From contig JAZDFC010000063.1 in NCBI GenBank assembly GCA_043808235.1, positions 1-39,651 on the forward strand: 39,651 bases of DNA, given 5' to 3'. The DNA is from JAZDFC01 sp043808235 (GTDB taxonomy: Bacteria; Bacteroidota; Ignavibacteria; Ignavibacteriales; Melioribacteraceae). Position 1 is the first letter of the stretch. Every line of letters starts with the position of its first letter. The notes under the pieces are model-generated. The model was given only the letters and a program-made list of their open reading frames with translations. It did not search any database and had not been told where the DNA came from. Positions 1 through 7,247 of the stretch are shown here, piece by piece. The position numbers and the translations under genes are program-made.

Positions 1-54
1 ACCGATATAACGATGATTATCCTTATCAGAGCGGAGAACGTACACGAAAAACAT
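1..54 (-). CDS. GIY-YIG protein, second copy, 5' part only (runs off the window)
   Basis: A start codon (complement of 52-54) opens a frame identical over 18 codons to the start of the GIY-YIG gene at 128-367, then leaves the window. It includes the VYVLRS strand and RYIG of the first motif. Whether the rest is intact cannot be seen. It arises from the 313-bp tandem duplication. Confidence 0.45.
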   Translation of the reverse strand, partial: MFFVYVLRSDKDNHRYIG

Positions 55-93
55 GAATGAAATAAAGAAAGTTTGAGGCGCCGGTCGGATTCG
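1..93. repeat. Direct repeat, copy 1 (edge copy)
   Basis: Bases 1-93 are identical to 314-406 at an offset of 313. The repeated unit carries the 5' end of a small GIY-YIG gene and the 3' end of tRNA-Cys, both on the minus strand. After position 93 identity breaks for a few bases and resumes at 100-114 with an offset of 326, so this copy has lost about 13 bp of the tRNA. It lies at the very edge of the window, so a real tandem duplication and an assembly-end artefact are both possible. Confidence 0.9.
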
Positions 94-114
94 CCCGGCT
101 GCAGACCTTCCCCT
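75..114 (-). pseudogene. Truncated tRNA-Cys remnant
   Basis: Bases 75-93 match the acceptor and T-arm 3' side of the intact tRNA-Cys at 389-462. Bases 100-114 match its anticodon region, including the GCA anticodon context. The variable/T-arm stretch between them is shortened, and the D arm and 5' acceptor strand are absent. It cannot fold as a tRNA, so it is a remnant left by the local duplication. Confidence 0.7.
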
Positions 115-127
115 GAGAAATAAGATA

Positions 128-367
128 CTATTTACCAATTGAATCAAGAAAATCTCTGCCTTTGTGAGATTTGAAAAACTTTTCTCTTTTCATAGCTTCA
201 TGCTTGGTAGCAAACTCTTCAGTGTAGATTAGCTTAAGCGGTCTTCGATGTCGTGTAGCATCAACTTGTCCGGCATGATGTTCTGATAATCTACGTTCAA
301 CATTGTCGGAAAAACCGATATAACGATGATTATCCTTATCAGAGCGGAGAACGTACACGAAAAACAT
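128..367 (-). CDS. Small stand-alone GIY-YIG endonuclease-like protein
   Basis: This is a 79-residue single-domain protein of the YhbQ/UvrC-like GIY-YIG superfamily. The first strand reads VYV at residues 4-6, followed by YIG at 16-18, the helix Arg at 25/26 (ERRLSEHH) and a downstream KREKFFK segment that carries the family's Glu. All residues expected for metal-dependent phosphodiester cleavage are therefore present. The domain has no attached DNA-binding module; its cellular role is not established. The start codon is 21 nt past the 3' end of tRNA-Cys on the same strand, so it is probably co-transcribed with the tRNAs. A second copy begins next to it at the window edge. Genes of this kind are often found beside tRNA genes in this lineage, which could reflect mobility. 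Confidence 0.85.
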   Translation of the reverse strand: MFFVYVLRSDKDNHRYIGFSDNVERRLSEHHAGQVDATRHRRPLKLIYTEEFATKHEAMKREKFFKSHKGRDFLDSIGK

Positions 368-406
368 GAATGAAATAAAGAAAGTTTGAGGCGCCGGTCG
401 GATTCG
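314..406. repeat. Direct repeat, copy 2
   Basis: Exact copy of bases 1-93. It spans the start of the intact GIY-YIG gene and the 3' part of the intact tRNA-Cys on the minus strand, so this is presumably the parental copy. Confidence 0.9.
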
Positions 407-462
407 AACCGACGAATAAAGGTTTTGCAGACCTTCCCCTTAGACCGCTTGGGTACAGCGCC
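389..462 (-). tRNA. tRNA-Cys (GCA)
   Basis: The reverse complement folds as a 74-nt cloverleaf. The acceptor GGCGCTG pairs with CGGCGCC (one G-U), the discriminator is U73 as usual for Cys, and the anticodon loop is centred on GCA. The T arm contains GGTTCGAATCC. CCA is not encoded. The gene lies 56 bp downstream of tRNA-Gly on the same strand, with a terminator-like hairpin between them. Confidence 0.95.
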
Positions 463-483
463 AAAAAACAAAATTTCAAAATG

Positions 484-513
484 AAAAAAAAAATCCCGAA
501 TAAATCGGGATTT
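484..513 (-). terminator. Rho-independent terminator-like hairpin between tRNA-Gly and tRNA-Cys
   Basis: A perfect 9-bp stem (491-499 with 505-513, core TCCCGA/TCGGGA) and a 5-nt loop are followed on the minus strand by a run of seven T (complement of 484-490). It should end part of the transcripts from tRNA-Gly before tRNA-Cys. The core resembles the TCCCGAT/ATCGGGA palindromes near 22390 and 22640. Confidence 0.7.
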
Positions 514-518
514 CTTCG

Positions 519-591
<73 letters not shown>

Positions 592-633
592 AAAATTAAA
601 CAAAATCAAAAGAACGTTAAAAATTAGTGGTCA

Positions 634-662
634 AATATAGTATTGTTTGTTTATTATTTCAA
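634..662 (-). promoter_or_regulatory. Sigma70-like promoter for tRNA-Gly
   Basis: On the minus strand TTGAAA (657-662) and TATATT (634-639) are separated by exactly 17 bp. Start of transcription would fall around 627, giving a leader of about 35 nt before tRNA-Gly. The site sits in the gap downstream of the UPF0316 gene. No other feature was seen in 592-688. Confidence 0.5.
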
Positions 663-688
663 CAGTATTTAGGAGAAAATTTCCGCTT

Positions 689-1207
689 CTATTTCCTCGA
701 ACCATGAATAAATCCTCTAAATGGTTTGGACTGTTGAATTGTCATGAAAACTTCTTTATCAATTTTTTCAATAATTTTTTTCACTTTTGCCAAATCCTTT
801 CTCCGAATTATAACAATTATAAGTGACATACCTCCGGTGCCGCCTTCAGCTGGTAATATTGTAACACCGAATTTAGCTCTCCTCAAATCATCTGCAATTT
901 TATCAGTGAAGAATTTGGAAATTACATTTACTTGAACATATCCCAGCGCTACCTTTTCTTCGACTGTTATTCCGCAAATATTTCCCAAGGCAAATCCTGT
1001 TGCGTAACCAATCAGATTTAAAACGTTATCCATGTGTTGTACAATGTACCGCATCGCAAAAATCCAGATTAAGACTTCGAAAAATCCTGCAAATGCAGCG
1101 AAATATTTTTTCCCGTGTACTACCAAGATTGTTCTAAAGGTTCCAATCGTAACATCGCAAATACGCATTCCCATAATTAGTAACGCGCCTATAAAAGTCT
1201 CGAGCAT
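689..1207 (-). CDS. UPF0316 family membrane protein (DUF5698 + DUF2179)
   Basis: This 172-residue protein has the two-part layout of the UPF0316 family. The N-terminal hydrophobic half (residues 1-75, about three membrane segments, with MRICDVTIGTFRTI) corresponds to DUF5698. The soluble C-terminal half (about 95-165, with TILPAEGGTGGMS and a tail of charged strands) corresponds to DUF2179, thought to bind small ligands. The length is normal for the family. A GGAG ribosome site precedes the start. It is divergent from pcm across a 77-bp gap. The molecular function of the family is not known to me. Confidence 0.88.
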   Translation of the reverse strand: MLETFIGALLIMGMRICDVTIGTFRTILVVHGKKYFAAFAGFFEVLIWIFAMRYIVQHMDNVLNLIGYATGFALGNICGITVEEKVALGYVQVNVISKFFTDKIADDLRRAKFGVTILPAEGGTGGMSLIIVIIRRKDLAKVKKIIEKIDKEVFMTIQQSKPFRGFIHGSRK

Positions 1208-1284
1208 AAATTCTCCGGTTAATTACAAGATAATTATTATCAAAATATATTTTATTTTTAATTACTATTTTCATTTTTTTTTAG

Positions 1285-1920
1285 ATGCGAGAACAAGAAA
1301 GAAAAGACCTTGTAGATTTATTGCGCCGGAAAGGAATTACTGACGTGAATGTTTTGGATGCATTCCTTAACGTTGAACGTCATTTATTTGTGCCGGATAT
1401 AATGCAGCATCATGCTTATAAGGATGTTGCACTCCCCATCGGATACGAGCAGACAATTTCCCAGCCGTATACTGTTGCTTTTATGAGTCAAGCTCTCAAT
1501 TTGAAAAAAGGCGTGAAAGTTTTGGAAATCGGAACCGGTTCGGGTTATCAGGCTGCCTTACTGGTTTATTTGGGAATGAAAGTATATTCCATTGAACGAA
1601 ACGATAAACTCTACCAGCGTACAATAAAATTATTTGATGAACTTGGTATCAGGGCTGCTCTTAGATGCAGCGACGGAACTATCGGTTGGGAGGAGTTCTC
1701 TCCGTATGACGGAATTATTGTAACCGCAGGTTCACCCAATATTCCAGTGAGCCTCAAAAAGCAATTAGCCATCAATGGGAGACTCGTAATTCCCGTGGGA
1801 GACAAAACTTCTCAATCATTAAAAATTCTTACCAAAATTAAAGAAGGCGAATTCAAACTTGATGAAGTAAAACAATTCGCCTTTGTACCATTGATTGGAA
1901 GGGAAGGGTGGAAAGAATAG
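1285..1920 (+). CDS. pcm: Protein-L-isoaspartate O-methyltransferase
   Basis: Uses S-adenosylmethionine to methylate L-isoaspartyl residues in aged proteins, starting their repair in the cytoplasm. The 211-residue protein has the family substrate motif GYEQTISQPYTVA (residues 53-65) and the SAM-binding motif VLEIGTGSGYQAAL (79-92), followed by an acidic post-II strand SIERN. Length is normal. The ATG follows a T-rich tract with no Shine-Dalgarno site, which is common in this lineage. It is the first gene of a long plus-strand run, and its last 13 bases overlap the GTG start of miaA, which suggests translational coupling. Confidence 0.95.
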   Translation: MREQERKDLVDLLRRKGITDVNVLDAFLNVERHLFVPDIMQHHAYKDVALPIGYEQTISQPYTVAFMSQALNLKKGVKVLEIGTGSGYQAALLVYLGMKVYSIERNDKLYQRTIKLFDELGIRAALRCSDGTIGWEEFSPYDGIIVTAGSPNIPVSLKKQLAINGRLVIPVGDKTSQSLKILTKIKEGEFKLDEVKQFAFVPLIGREGWKE

Positions 1921-2828
1921 TTCTCGTAATTGTTGGGCCTACATGTTCGGGGAAGACTACGCTTGGACTGAAAATGGCTTCAGAGATTGATGGAGAAATT
2001 ATTTCAGCCGATAGCCGGCAGGTATTCAAATTTTTGGATGTTGGAACTGCGAAGCCATCTCACCAAGTATTAAGTCAGATAAAACATCATTTCGTTGATA
2101 TACTCAATCCGGATCAAGAATGTAATGCAAGCAAATTTGAACAGCTGTCGCTGAGTTTGATTGAAAAAATTTATCTTAAGAACTGCAATCCGATAGTTGT
2201 GGGTGGTTCAGGACTTTATATCTCAGCTTTGATTGACGGGATATTTAACTCGGTTGATACGGATGAGGATTATCGGGATGAACTGCTTCAACTTCGTAAA
2301 GAAAATGGAAATGAATTCCTTTATCAATTGCTAAATAAGGCTGATCCGGTAAGCGCCTCAAAGATGCTGCCTCAGAATTGGAAACGTGTAATGAGAGCTC
2401 TCGAAGTATTTCATTTAACGGGTGAGCCGATTTGGAAGCATCAACAAAATTATAAAAGAGAGAGCAATTTTGTTTTTAAACAATATGGGTTGATGTGGGA
2501 TAGGGAAGCATTATACCAAAACATTGAAGCCCGCGTTGACCGGATGATTGAAACTGGTTTGATTGAGGAGACGAAGAGAGTATTGGAATTAGGTTATTCT
2601 CCTGAATTAAATTCATTGAACACGGTGGGATACAAAGAGATTATCTCTTACTTAAAAAATGAAATTACTCTCGATAGGGCTGTTGAATTGATTAAACGAA
2701 ATACTCGTCGTTATGCAAAAAGACAATTGACGTGGTTCAGAAAAGATGAGCGTATAAAATGGTTTGATGTGAACGGGGAAGACGATTTGGAGATTATAGG
2801 TCGGAAAATAGTCAAGGAAATTAATTAA
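1908..2828 (+). CDS. miaA: tRNA dimethylallyltransferase
   Basis: Transfers an isopentenyl group to A37 of tRNAs that read codons starting with U, the first step to i6A/ms2i6A. The 306-residue protein has the P-loop GPTCSGKT (10-17), DSRQVF (35-40), the DVGTAKPS segment, the VVGGSGLYISAL motif and the C-terminal RNTRRYAKRQLTWFRKD motif typical of MiaA. GTG at 1908 is chosen because no upstream ATG exists in frame, the P-loop spacing from it fits the family, and GGAAGGG lies just before. It overlaps pcm by 13 nt. Confidence 0.96.
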   Translation: MERIVLVIVGPTCSGKTTLGLKMASEIDGEIISADSRQVFKFLDVGTAKPSHQVLSQIKHHFVDILNPDQECNASKFEQLSLSLIEKIYLKNCNPIVVGGSGLYISALIDGIFNSVDTDEDYRDELLQLRKENGNEFLYQLLNKADPVSASKMLPQNWKRVMRALEVFHLTGEPIWKHQQNYKRESNFVFKQYGLMWDREALYQNIEARVDRMIETGLIEETKRVLELGYSPELNSLNTVGYKEIISYLKNEITLDRAVELIKRNTRRYAKRQLTWFRKDERIKWFDVNGEDDLEIIGRKIVKEIN

Positions 2829-2865
2829 ATTTGACTACAAGTCTAAAAGATTATTTAATAGTGAT

Positions 2866-4245
2866 ATGAAAGAAAAAATTAAAATAGCTTCCGGACAAGG
2901 ATTTTGGGGCGACTTAATTGATGCTCCATTCAAGCAGGTAACTGCCGGGGATGTCGATTATCTCGTGATGGATTATCTCGCCGAGGTTACGATGTCAATT
3001 CTGCAAAAGCAGAAAAATAAAAATCCCGAACTTGGATATGCAAAAGATATTCCGGAATTGATGGATAGGATTATTGGGATTTGCTATGAAAAGAATATTA
3101 AAATAATTACCAACGGCGGCGGAGTTAATCCGCTGTATTGCGCGAAAGCCGTTCTCGATGTTGCAAAAAAACATGGAATAAAAAATTATAAAGTTGGGGT
3201 AGTTCTCGGTGATAATATCAAAGATATTATTGATGCGATTATCACCTCCGGTTGCGAATTAAATAATATGGAAACCGGTGAATCCATTCTTTCGGTTAAG
3301 GATAAACTCCTAAGCGCGAATGTATATTTTGGTGCGTTTCCGATTGTTGAGGCATTACAACTTGGAGCAGACATTGTTATTACGGGAAGGACGACGGACA
3401 CAGGATTGACTCTCGCGCCAATGATTTACGAATTCGGATGGGATAAAAATAATTTTGATTTGATGGCTGCCGGTACTGTTGCCGGGCATATTTTAGAATG
3501 CGGCGCGCAAGCATCAGGCGGAAATTTTCTTGGTGGTTGGCAGAATGTCGAAAACATGGCTGACATTGGATTCCCGATAGCCGAAGCATATCCGGATGGG
3601 AATATCATTATTACAAAACATGAATTGCTTGGCGGTAAAGTGAGTTTCGAAACTATCGCCGAACAGCTTGTATATGAAATTGGCGATCCGAAAAATTATA
3701 TCACCCCCGATTGCATTGCTGATTTTAGTTCAATCAAGTTGGAAGATGTTGGAAATAACCGTGTAAAAGTTTACGATGTGAAAGGTTTGCCGGATACTGA
3801 ATTTTTCAAGGTTTCATGCTCATACGAAAGCGGCTATTCGGCTGTGGGAACACTTACATATTCGTGGCCCGGCGCATTATCGAAAGCCAAAGCCGCAGAT
3901 AAAATTTTACGCGATAGATTATCCAAACTGAATTTGAAATTCGATGAAATACGGACTGAGTTTGTTGGATATAATTCATGTCATGGTCCGTTATCAAAAG
4001 AGATTGATGAAGATGAAATTAATGAAATTATGTTACGGGTTGCAGTGCGGTCAGATGATTACAATTCTGTTGAGCGATTTGGAAGAGAAATTGCACCATT
4101 GATTTTAACAGGACCGCCAAGCGTAACAGGTTTTGCCGGCGGGCGACCGAAACCGGCGAATGTCGTGGCTTACTGGCCTGCACTCATTCCAAAAAAACTT
4201 GTCAATCACGAAGTAAAAATATTGGAACTCAGAGATGAAAATTAA
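2866..4245 (+). CDS. AtuA-family protein (DUF1446), acyclic terpene utilisation type
   Basis: This 459-residue protein belongs to the DUF1446/AtuA family. Recognisable segments are the N-terminal IASGQGFWGD, DYLVMDYLAEVTMSIL, ITNGGGVNP, the central TGRTTDTGLTLAP, GGNFLGGW, and GPPSVTGFAGGRP near the end. AtuA was first described in citronellol/geraniol catabolism in Pseudomonas, but the exact reaction is uncertain and no other terpene genes lie here. In many bacteria the C-terminal ~100-residue domain is fused to it. Here that domain is the next gene, overlapping by 11 nt. The start follows a weak ribosome site. Confidence 0.88.
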   Translation: MKEKIKIASGQGFWGDLIDAPFKQVTAGDVDYLVMDYLAEVTMSILQKQKNKNPELGYAKDIPELMDRIIGICYEKNIKIITNGGGVNPLYCAKAVLDVAKKHGIKNYKVGVVLGDNIKDIIDAIITSGCELNNMETGESILSVKDKLLSANVYFGAFPIVEALQLGADIVITGRTTDTGLTLAPMIYEFGWDKNNFDLMAAGTVAGHILECGAQASGGNFLGGWQNVENMADIGFPIAEAYPDGNIIITKHELLGGKVSFETIAEQLVYEIGDPKNYITPDCIADFSSIKLEDVGNNRVKVYDVKGLPDTEFFKVSCSYESGYSAVGTLTYSWPGALSKAKAADKILRDRLSKLNLKFDEIRTEFVGYNSCHGPLSKEIDEDEINEIMLRVAVRSDDYNSVERFGREIAPLILTGPPSVTGFAGGRPKPANVVAYWPALIPKKLVNHEVKILELRDEN

Positions 4246-4549
4246 ATTACTCGATATAGCTCATGGCAGAAGCGGCGATAAAGGCGATGCTGCAAATATC
4301 GGTATCATTGCTAATGATGATAAAGGTTATGAGATAATTCGAAAACATCTTACAGTTGAAAGAGTAAAAAAATATTTTGAAGGAATTTGCTTTGGTGAAA
4401 TTGAACGGTATGAGCTGCCAAATATCAGAGCGTTGAATTTTCTTCTTCATAATACGCTTGGCGGTGGTGGAACGGTATCGCTCAAACTTGATGCACAAGG
4501 CAAAACTCTTGCAGCCGCATTTCTACGAATGGAAATTGAAATAGAATAA
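4235..4549 (+). CDS. AtuA-associated small protein (C-terminal AtuA domain as a separate gene)
   Basis: A 104-residue protein with the diagnostic HGRSGDKGDAANIG segment (residues 10-23) and a glycine-rich NTLGGGGTVSLKLD (72-85). It matches the ferredoxin-fold-like domain usually found at the C-terminus of longer AtuA proteins. Its start codon lies inside the last codons of the preceding gene (11-nt overlap), so both products are probably made in equal amounts and form one complex. No catalytic assignment can be made. Confidence 0.85.
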   Translation: MKIKLLDIAHGRSGDKGDAANIGIIANDDKGYEIIRKHLTVERVKKYFEGICFGEIERYELPNIRALNFLLHNTLGGGGTVSLKLDAQGKTLAAAFLRMEIEIE

Positions 4550-4563
4550 TAATAGGAGAATAT

Positions 4564-5668
4564 ATGTACGAAGAACAAGTCAAAATCCAAAAAGGATTAA
4601 AAGAAAGAGTGGATCGATTACGAGGTTATCTTTAAATTAGATTCAAAAACTGATACTATACAATCGTTACGAAATCAAACCGAGGACAAGAACTTTTGGG
4701 ATGACCAGAGGGAAGCTCAAAAAATTTTGCAGGGAATAAAATTACTCCAGGAGTGGGTGGACGAATGGGAGAAGTTAGATAAGCAACAAGTACAAATCCG
4801 GGAGTTCATCGAACTTGTTGCCTCCGAAAATGACGAGTCATTTTTATCCGAGATTGAAACTGAGCTAACCAAACTTGAGAGTGAAATTGAACGGGTTGAA
4901 CTGAAAAGTATGCTTAGCGGAAAGGATGATTCGAGGAATTGCATTCTCACAATTCATTCCGGTGCGGGCGGTACAGAAGCGCAGGACTGGGCAGAAATGT
5001 TAATGCGAATGTACTTTCGATGGGGTGAACAAAACGGTTACAAAATGACTCTCGTTGATATGCTCGAAGGTGACGGTGCAGGAATTAAAAGCGCTGTGGT
5101 GGAAGTGGTTGGCGATTCCGCCTACGGTTATATGAAAGCCGAAAATGGCGTACACAGGTTAGTAAGAATTTCACCGTTTGATTCCAATAAACGGAGGCAT
5201 ACTTCTTTTGCATCGGTGTTTGTTATTCCCGAAATTGATGACACAATTGAGATTGAAGTTAATCCTGCTGATCTTAGAATTGATACATATCGTTCCGGCG
5301 GTAAAGGCGGACAGAATGTGAACAAAGTTGAAACGGCAGTTCGTATTACACACATCCCAACGAACACTGTGGCTGCATGTCAAAGTGAAAGGTCTCAGCT
5401 TCAAAACCGTACTAATGCGATGAAACTTTTAAAATCGAAATTATACCAGATTGAAAAAGAGAAGCAGGAAGCTGAACTCGACGAGATTGAAAAAAATAAA
5501 ATGAAAATAGAATGGGGAAGTCAGATCCGGTCATACGTTTTCCATCCCTACAATATGGTTAAGGATCACCGAACCGATGTTGAGACTTCCAACACCCAGG
5601 GTGTAATGAATGGTGATTTGAATGAATTCATCAAAGCGTTTCTATTAAAATTTTCCCATCAAAATTAA
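4564..5668 (+). CDS. prfB: Peptide chain release factor 2, expressed by +1 programmed frameshift
   Basis: Reads UGA and UAA stop codons and triggers peptide release. Translation starts at ATG 4564 after AGGAG, runs 23 codons to LRGYL, meets an in-frame TAA at 4633-4635 and must slip +1 to continue from AAA at 4634. The product is 367 residues (E. coli RF2 has 365). The RF2 anticodon-like SPF falls at 203-205 and the catalytic GGQ at 248-250, two residues from their E. coli positions. The segment KNFWDDQREAQ is also typical of the family. Annotation software that ignores the shift would start this gene about 54 codons late. It sits between the AtuA pair and the yjbQ-like gene. Confidence 0.95.
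4621..4636 (+). promoter_or_regulatory. prfB +1 frameshift site with UAA stop
   Basis: The bases CGA GGT TAT CTT TAA A encode RGYL followed by stop. An internal Shine-Dalgarno-like GAGG lies at the same distance before the slippery CTTT as in the E. coli site. Slippage from CTT to TTT puts the ribosome into the long RF2 frame. The zero-frame stop is TAA followed by A, whereas the classical autoregulatory site has TGA followed by C. Confidence 0.9.
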
Positions 5669-5679
5669 GAACGGAACAA

Positions 5680-6093
5680 ATGAAAACACACACCGAATAT
5701 TTATGGTTCAATACTTCCAAGCATCGGGAATATATTAATATTACTCCTCAAGTGGAAAGCGCATTGCAGAAGAGTGAAATTAAAGAAGGCATGGCGCTTG
5801 TCTCTGCGATGCACATTACCGCCGGTGTTTACGTGAATGATGCGGAATCCGGGTTGATACAGGATATTGACGAATGGCTTGAACATCTTGCACCATTCAA
5901 TCGGGATTATCGTCATCATAGAACCGGCGAAACAAACGGCGATTCCCATTTGAAAAGTCTTTTAATTCATCATGAGGTAGTCATTCCAATTACAGATGGC
6001 AGACTCGACTTTGGTCCGTGGCAGCAAGTTTATTATGCCGAGTTTGATGGGCAGAGAAGAAAGCGTTTGATTATAAAAATAATGGGCGAATAA
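5680..6093 (+). CDS. YjbQ-family protein (UPF0047), thiamine-phosphate-synthase-like fold
   Basis: This 137-residue protein matches the YjbQ/UPF0047 family in length and in its conserved regions: SAMHITAGVYVND, a His-rich YRHHRTGETNGDSHLKSLL segment, and the closing GRLDFGPWQQVYYAEFDG. Members show weak thiamine-phosphate synthase activity when overproduced, but the native role is unclear. The gene starts 11 bp after prfB and ends 7 bp before the glycosyltransferase, so it is part of the same transcript. Confidence 0.9.
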   Translation: MKTHTEYLWFNTSKHREYINITPQVESALQKSEIKEGMALVSAMHITAGVYVNDAESGLIQDIDEWLEHLAPFNRDYRHHRTGETNGDSHLKSLLIHHEVVIPITDGRLDFGPWQQVYYAEFDGQRRKRLIIKIMGE

Positions 6094-6100
6094 TTTTCCA

Positions 6101-6880
6101 ATGCCCAAAGAAAAACTGTCGGTTACAATAATTGCGTTCAACGAAGAAAAGAATATCCGGGCTTGCCTCGAAAGTGTGAAATGGGCGGATGAAATTATTG
6201 TAGTTGATTCCGAAAGTACAGATAAAACAAGAGACATCTCCCAGGAATACACCCCAAATGTGTTTATAAAAAAATGGGAAGGATTCGCGCCTCAGCGAAA
6301 ATTTGCCCTCGAAAAAGTTTCTCATAATTGGGCGCTCGCTATTGATGCCGATGAACGTGTGAGCAATGAATTGAAAGTTGAAATCGAATCGCTGCTTGAA
6401 GATATTCCGAAAGCGGAAGGTTACCAAATTCCACGAAGAAATTATTTCCTCGATAAAGTTATCAAAACATGTTTTTGGTATCCCGATTATCAACTCAGGC
6501 TTTTCCGTAAGGATAAAGTAAGTGTTACAGATCGAAAGGTTCATGAAGGGTACGAGGTTAATGGTGTGAAAGAACGGTTAGGGAATGATCTCATTCATTT
6601 CACACATCAGGATATTGGCGAAACGATTAGTAAAATTAATTCTTACTCATCACTTCAAGCAGAAGAAAGATATATTTCGAAAAAAATAAAACCTCGCGAC
6701 ATTATTATTCATCCAATAGCTGCATTCATGAATCATTTTATTTCAAGGAAAGGTTACAAAGATGGTGTTTACGGACTGATGGTATCATTGATTCATTCAA
6801 TGACGAATATGATGACTTACATGAAAATTTGGGAACTGCAGAATGTCAAAAATAAAAACGAAGAAAAAAAATCCGGCTGA
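6101..6880 (+). CDS. Family 2 glycosyltransferase, WaaE/KdtX-like
   Basis: A cytoplasmic-face GT-A glycosyltransferase that probably adds a hexose to the lipopolysaccharide core or a related surface glycan. The 259-residue protein has the nucleotide-sugar entry SVTIIAFNEEKNI (7-19), IIVVDSESTDKT (32-43), the metal-binding DADE (82-85) and the WYPDYQLRLFRKD segment seen in the WaaE/KdtX group. The C-terminal third is amphipathic and may touch the membrane. It overlaps the next gene by 38 nt. The donor and acceptor cannot be told from sequence. Confidence 0.88.
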   Translation: MPKEKLSVTIIAFNEEKNIRACLESVKWADEIIVVDSESTDKTRDISQEYTPNVFIKKWEGFAPQRKFALEKVSHNWALAIDADERVSNELKVEIESLLEDIPKAEGYQIPRRNYFLDKVIKTCFWYPDYQLRLFRKDKVSVTDRKVHEGYEVNGVKERLGNDLIHFTHQDIGETISKINSYSSLQAEERYISKKIKPRDIIIHPIAAFMNHFISRKGYKDGVYGLMVSLIHSMTNMMTYMKIWELQNVKNKNEEKKSG

Positions 6881-7244
6881 CAAAAAGAAAGAAGATTTCT
6901 TTGATCGGGTATTTAAAATTGTGGCTCAAATACCGAAAGGAAAAGTTACAACTTACGGTGCCATTGCTGAAGTATGCGGGATTAAATCGTCAGCGAGGAC
7001 TGTCGGTTGGGCAGTTAGTTCTGCGAAGTTATCCAACTTGCCCTGCCATCGAGTTGTAAATAGAGTTGGGGCATTAACCGGGAAGATGCACTTTGCTACT
7101 CCAACTTTGATGGAAGACTTATTGAGATCGGAGTTGGTTGAATTCGATAAAAATGGCTGCGTTAATATGAAAAAACATTTTTGGATGCCAAAAAAAAGCC
7201 CGCAGAAAAGTCCGCGGGCAACAAGAGGGGAGAGGAGGAGTTAA
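6843..7244 (+). CDS. MGMT-family DNA methyltransferase-like protein
   Basis: A 133-residue protein consisting only of the C-terminal DNA-binding domain of O6-alkylguanine-DNA alkyltransferases. It has IPKGKVTTYGAIAE (30-43), the flipping-Arg region SARTVGWA and the active-site PCHRV with Cys68. Because Cys is kept, alkyl transfer is possible. Close small relatives with Trp or Ala there only sense lesions. The domain ends at HFWMP (112-116). The last 17 residues (KKSPQ...RRS) are encoded by the terminator of the opposite-strand operon and look like a read-through tail. Its start lies 38 nt inside the glycosyltransferase gene. Confidence 0.88.
   Translation: MSKIKTKKKNPADKKKEDFFDRVFKIVAQIPKGKVTTYGAIAEVCGIKSSARTVGWAVSSAKLSNLPCHRVVNRVGALTGKMHFATPTLMEDLLRSELVEFDKNGCVNMKKHFWMPKKSPQKSPRATRGERRS
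7190..7219 (-). terminator. Rho-independent terminator of the LiaF-like/PspC operon
   Basis: A 6-bp GC-only stem (GCCCGC 7198-7203 with GCGGGC 7214-7219) is followed on the minus strand by eight T (complement of 7190-7197). It lies 29 bp past the stop codon of the LiaF-like gene and inside the 3' end of the convergent MGMT-like gene. Confidence 0.85.
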
Positions 7245-7247
7245 AAT

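Noticed and set aside
4727..5668. Short RF2 starting at the TTG at 4727
   Set aside because: It would lack about 54 N-terminal residues; the ATG at 4564 plus frameshift gives the full family length.
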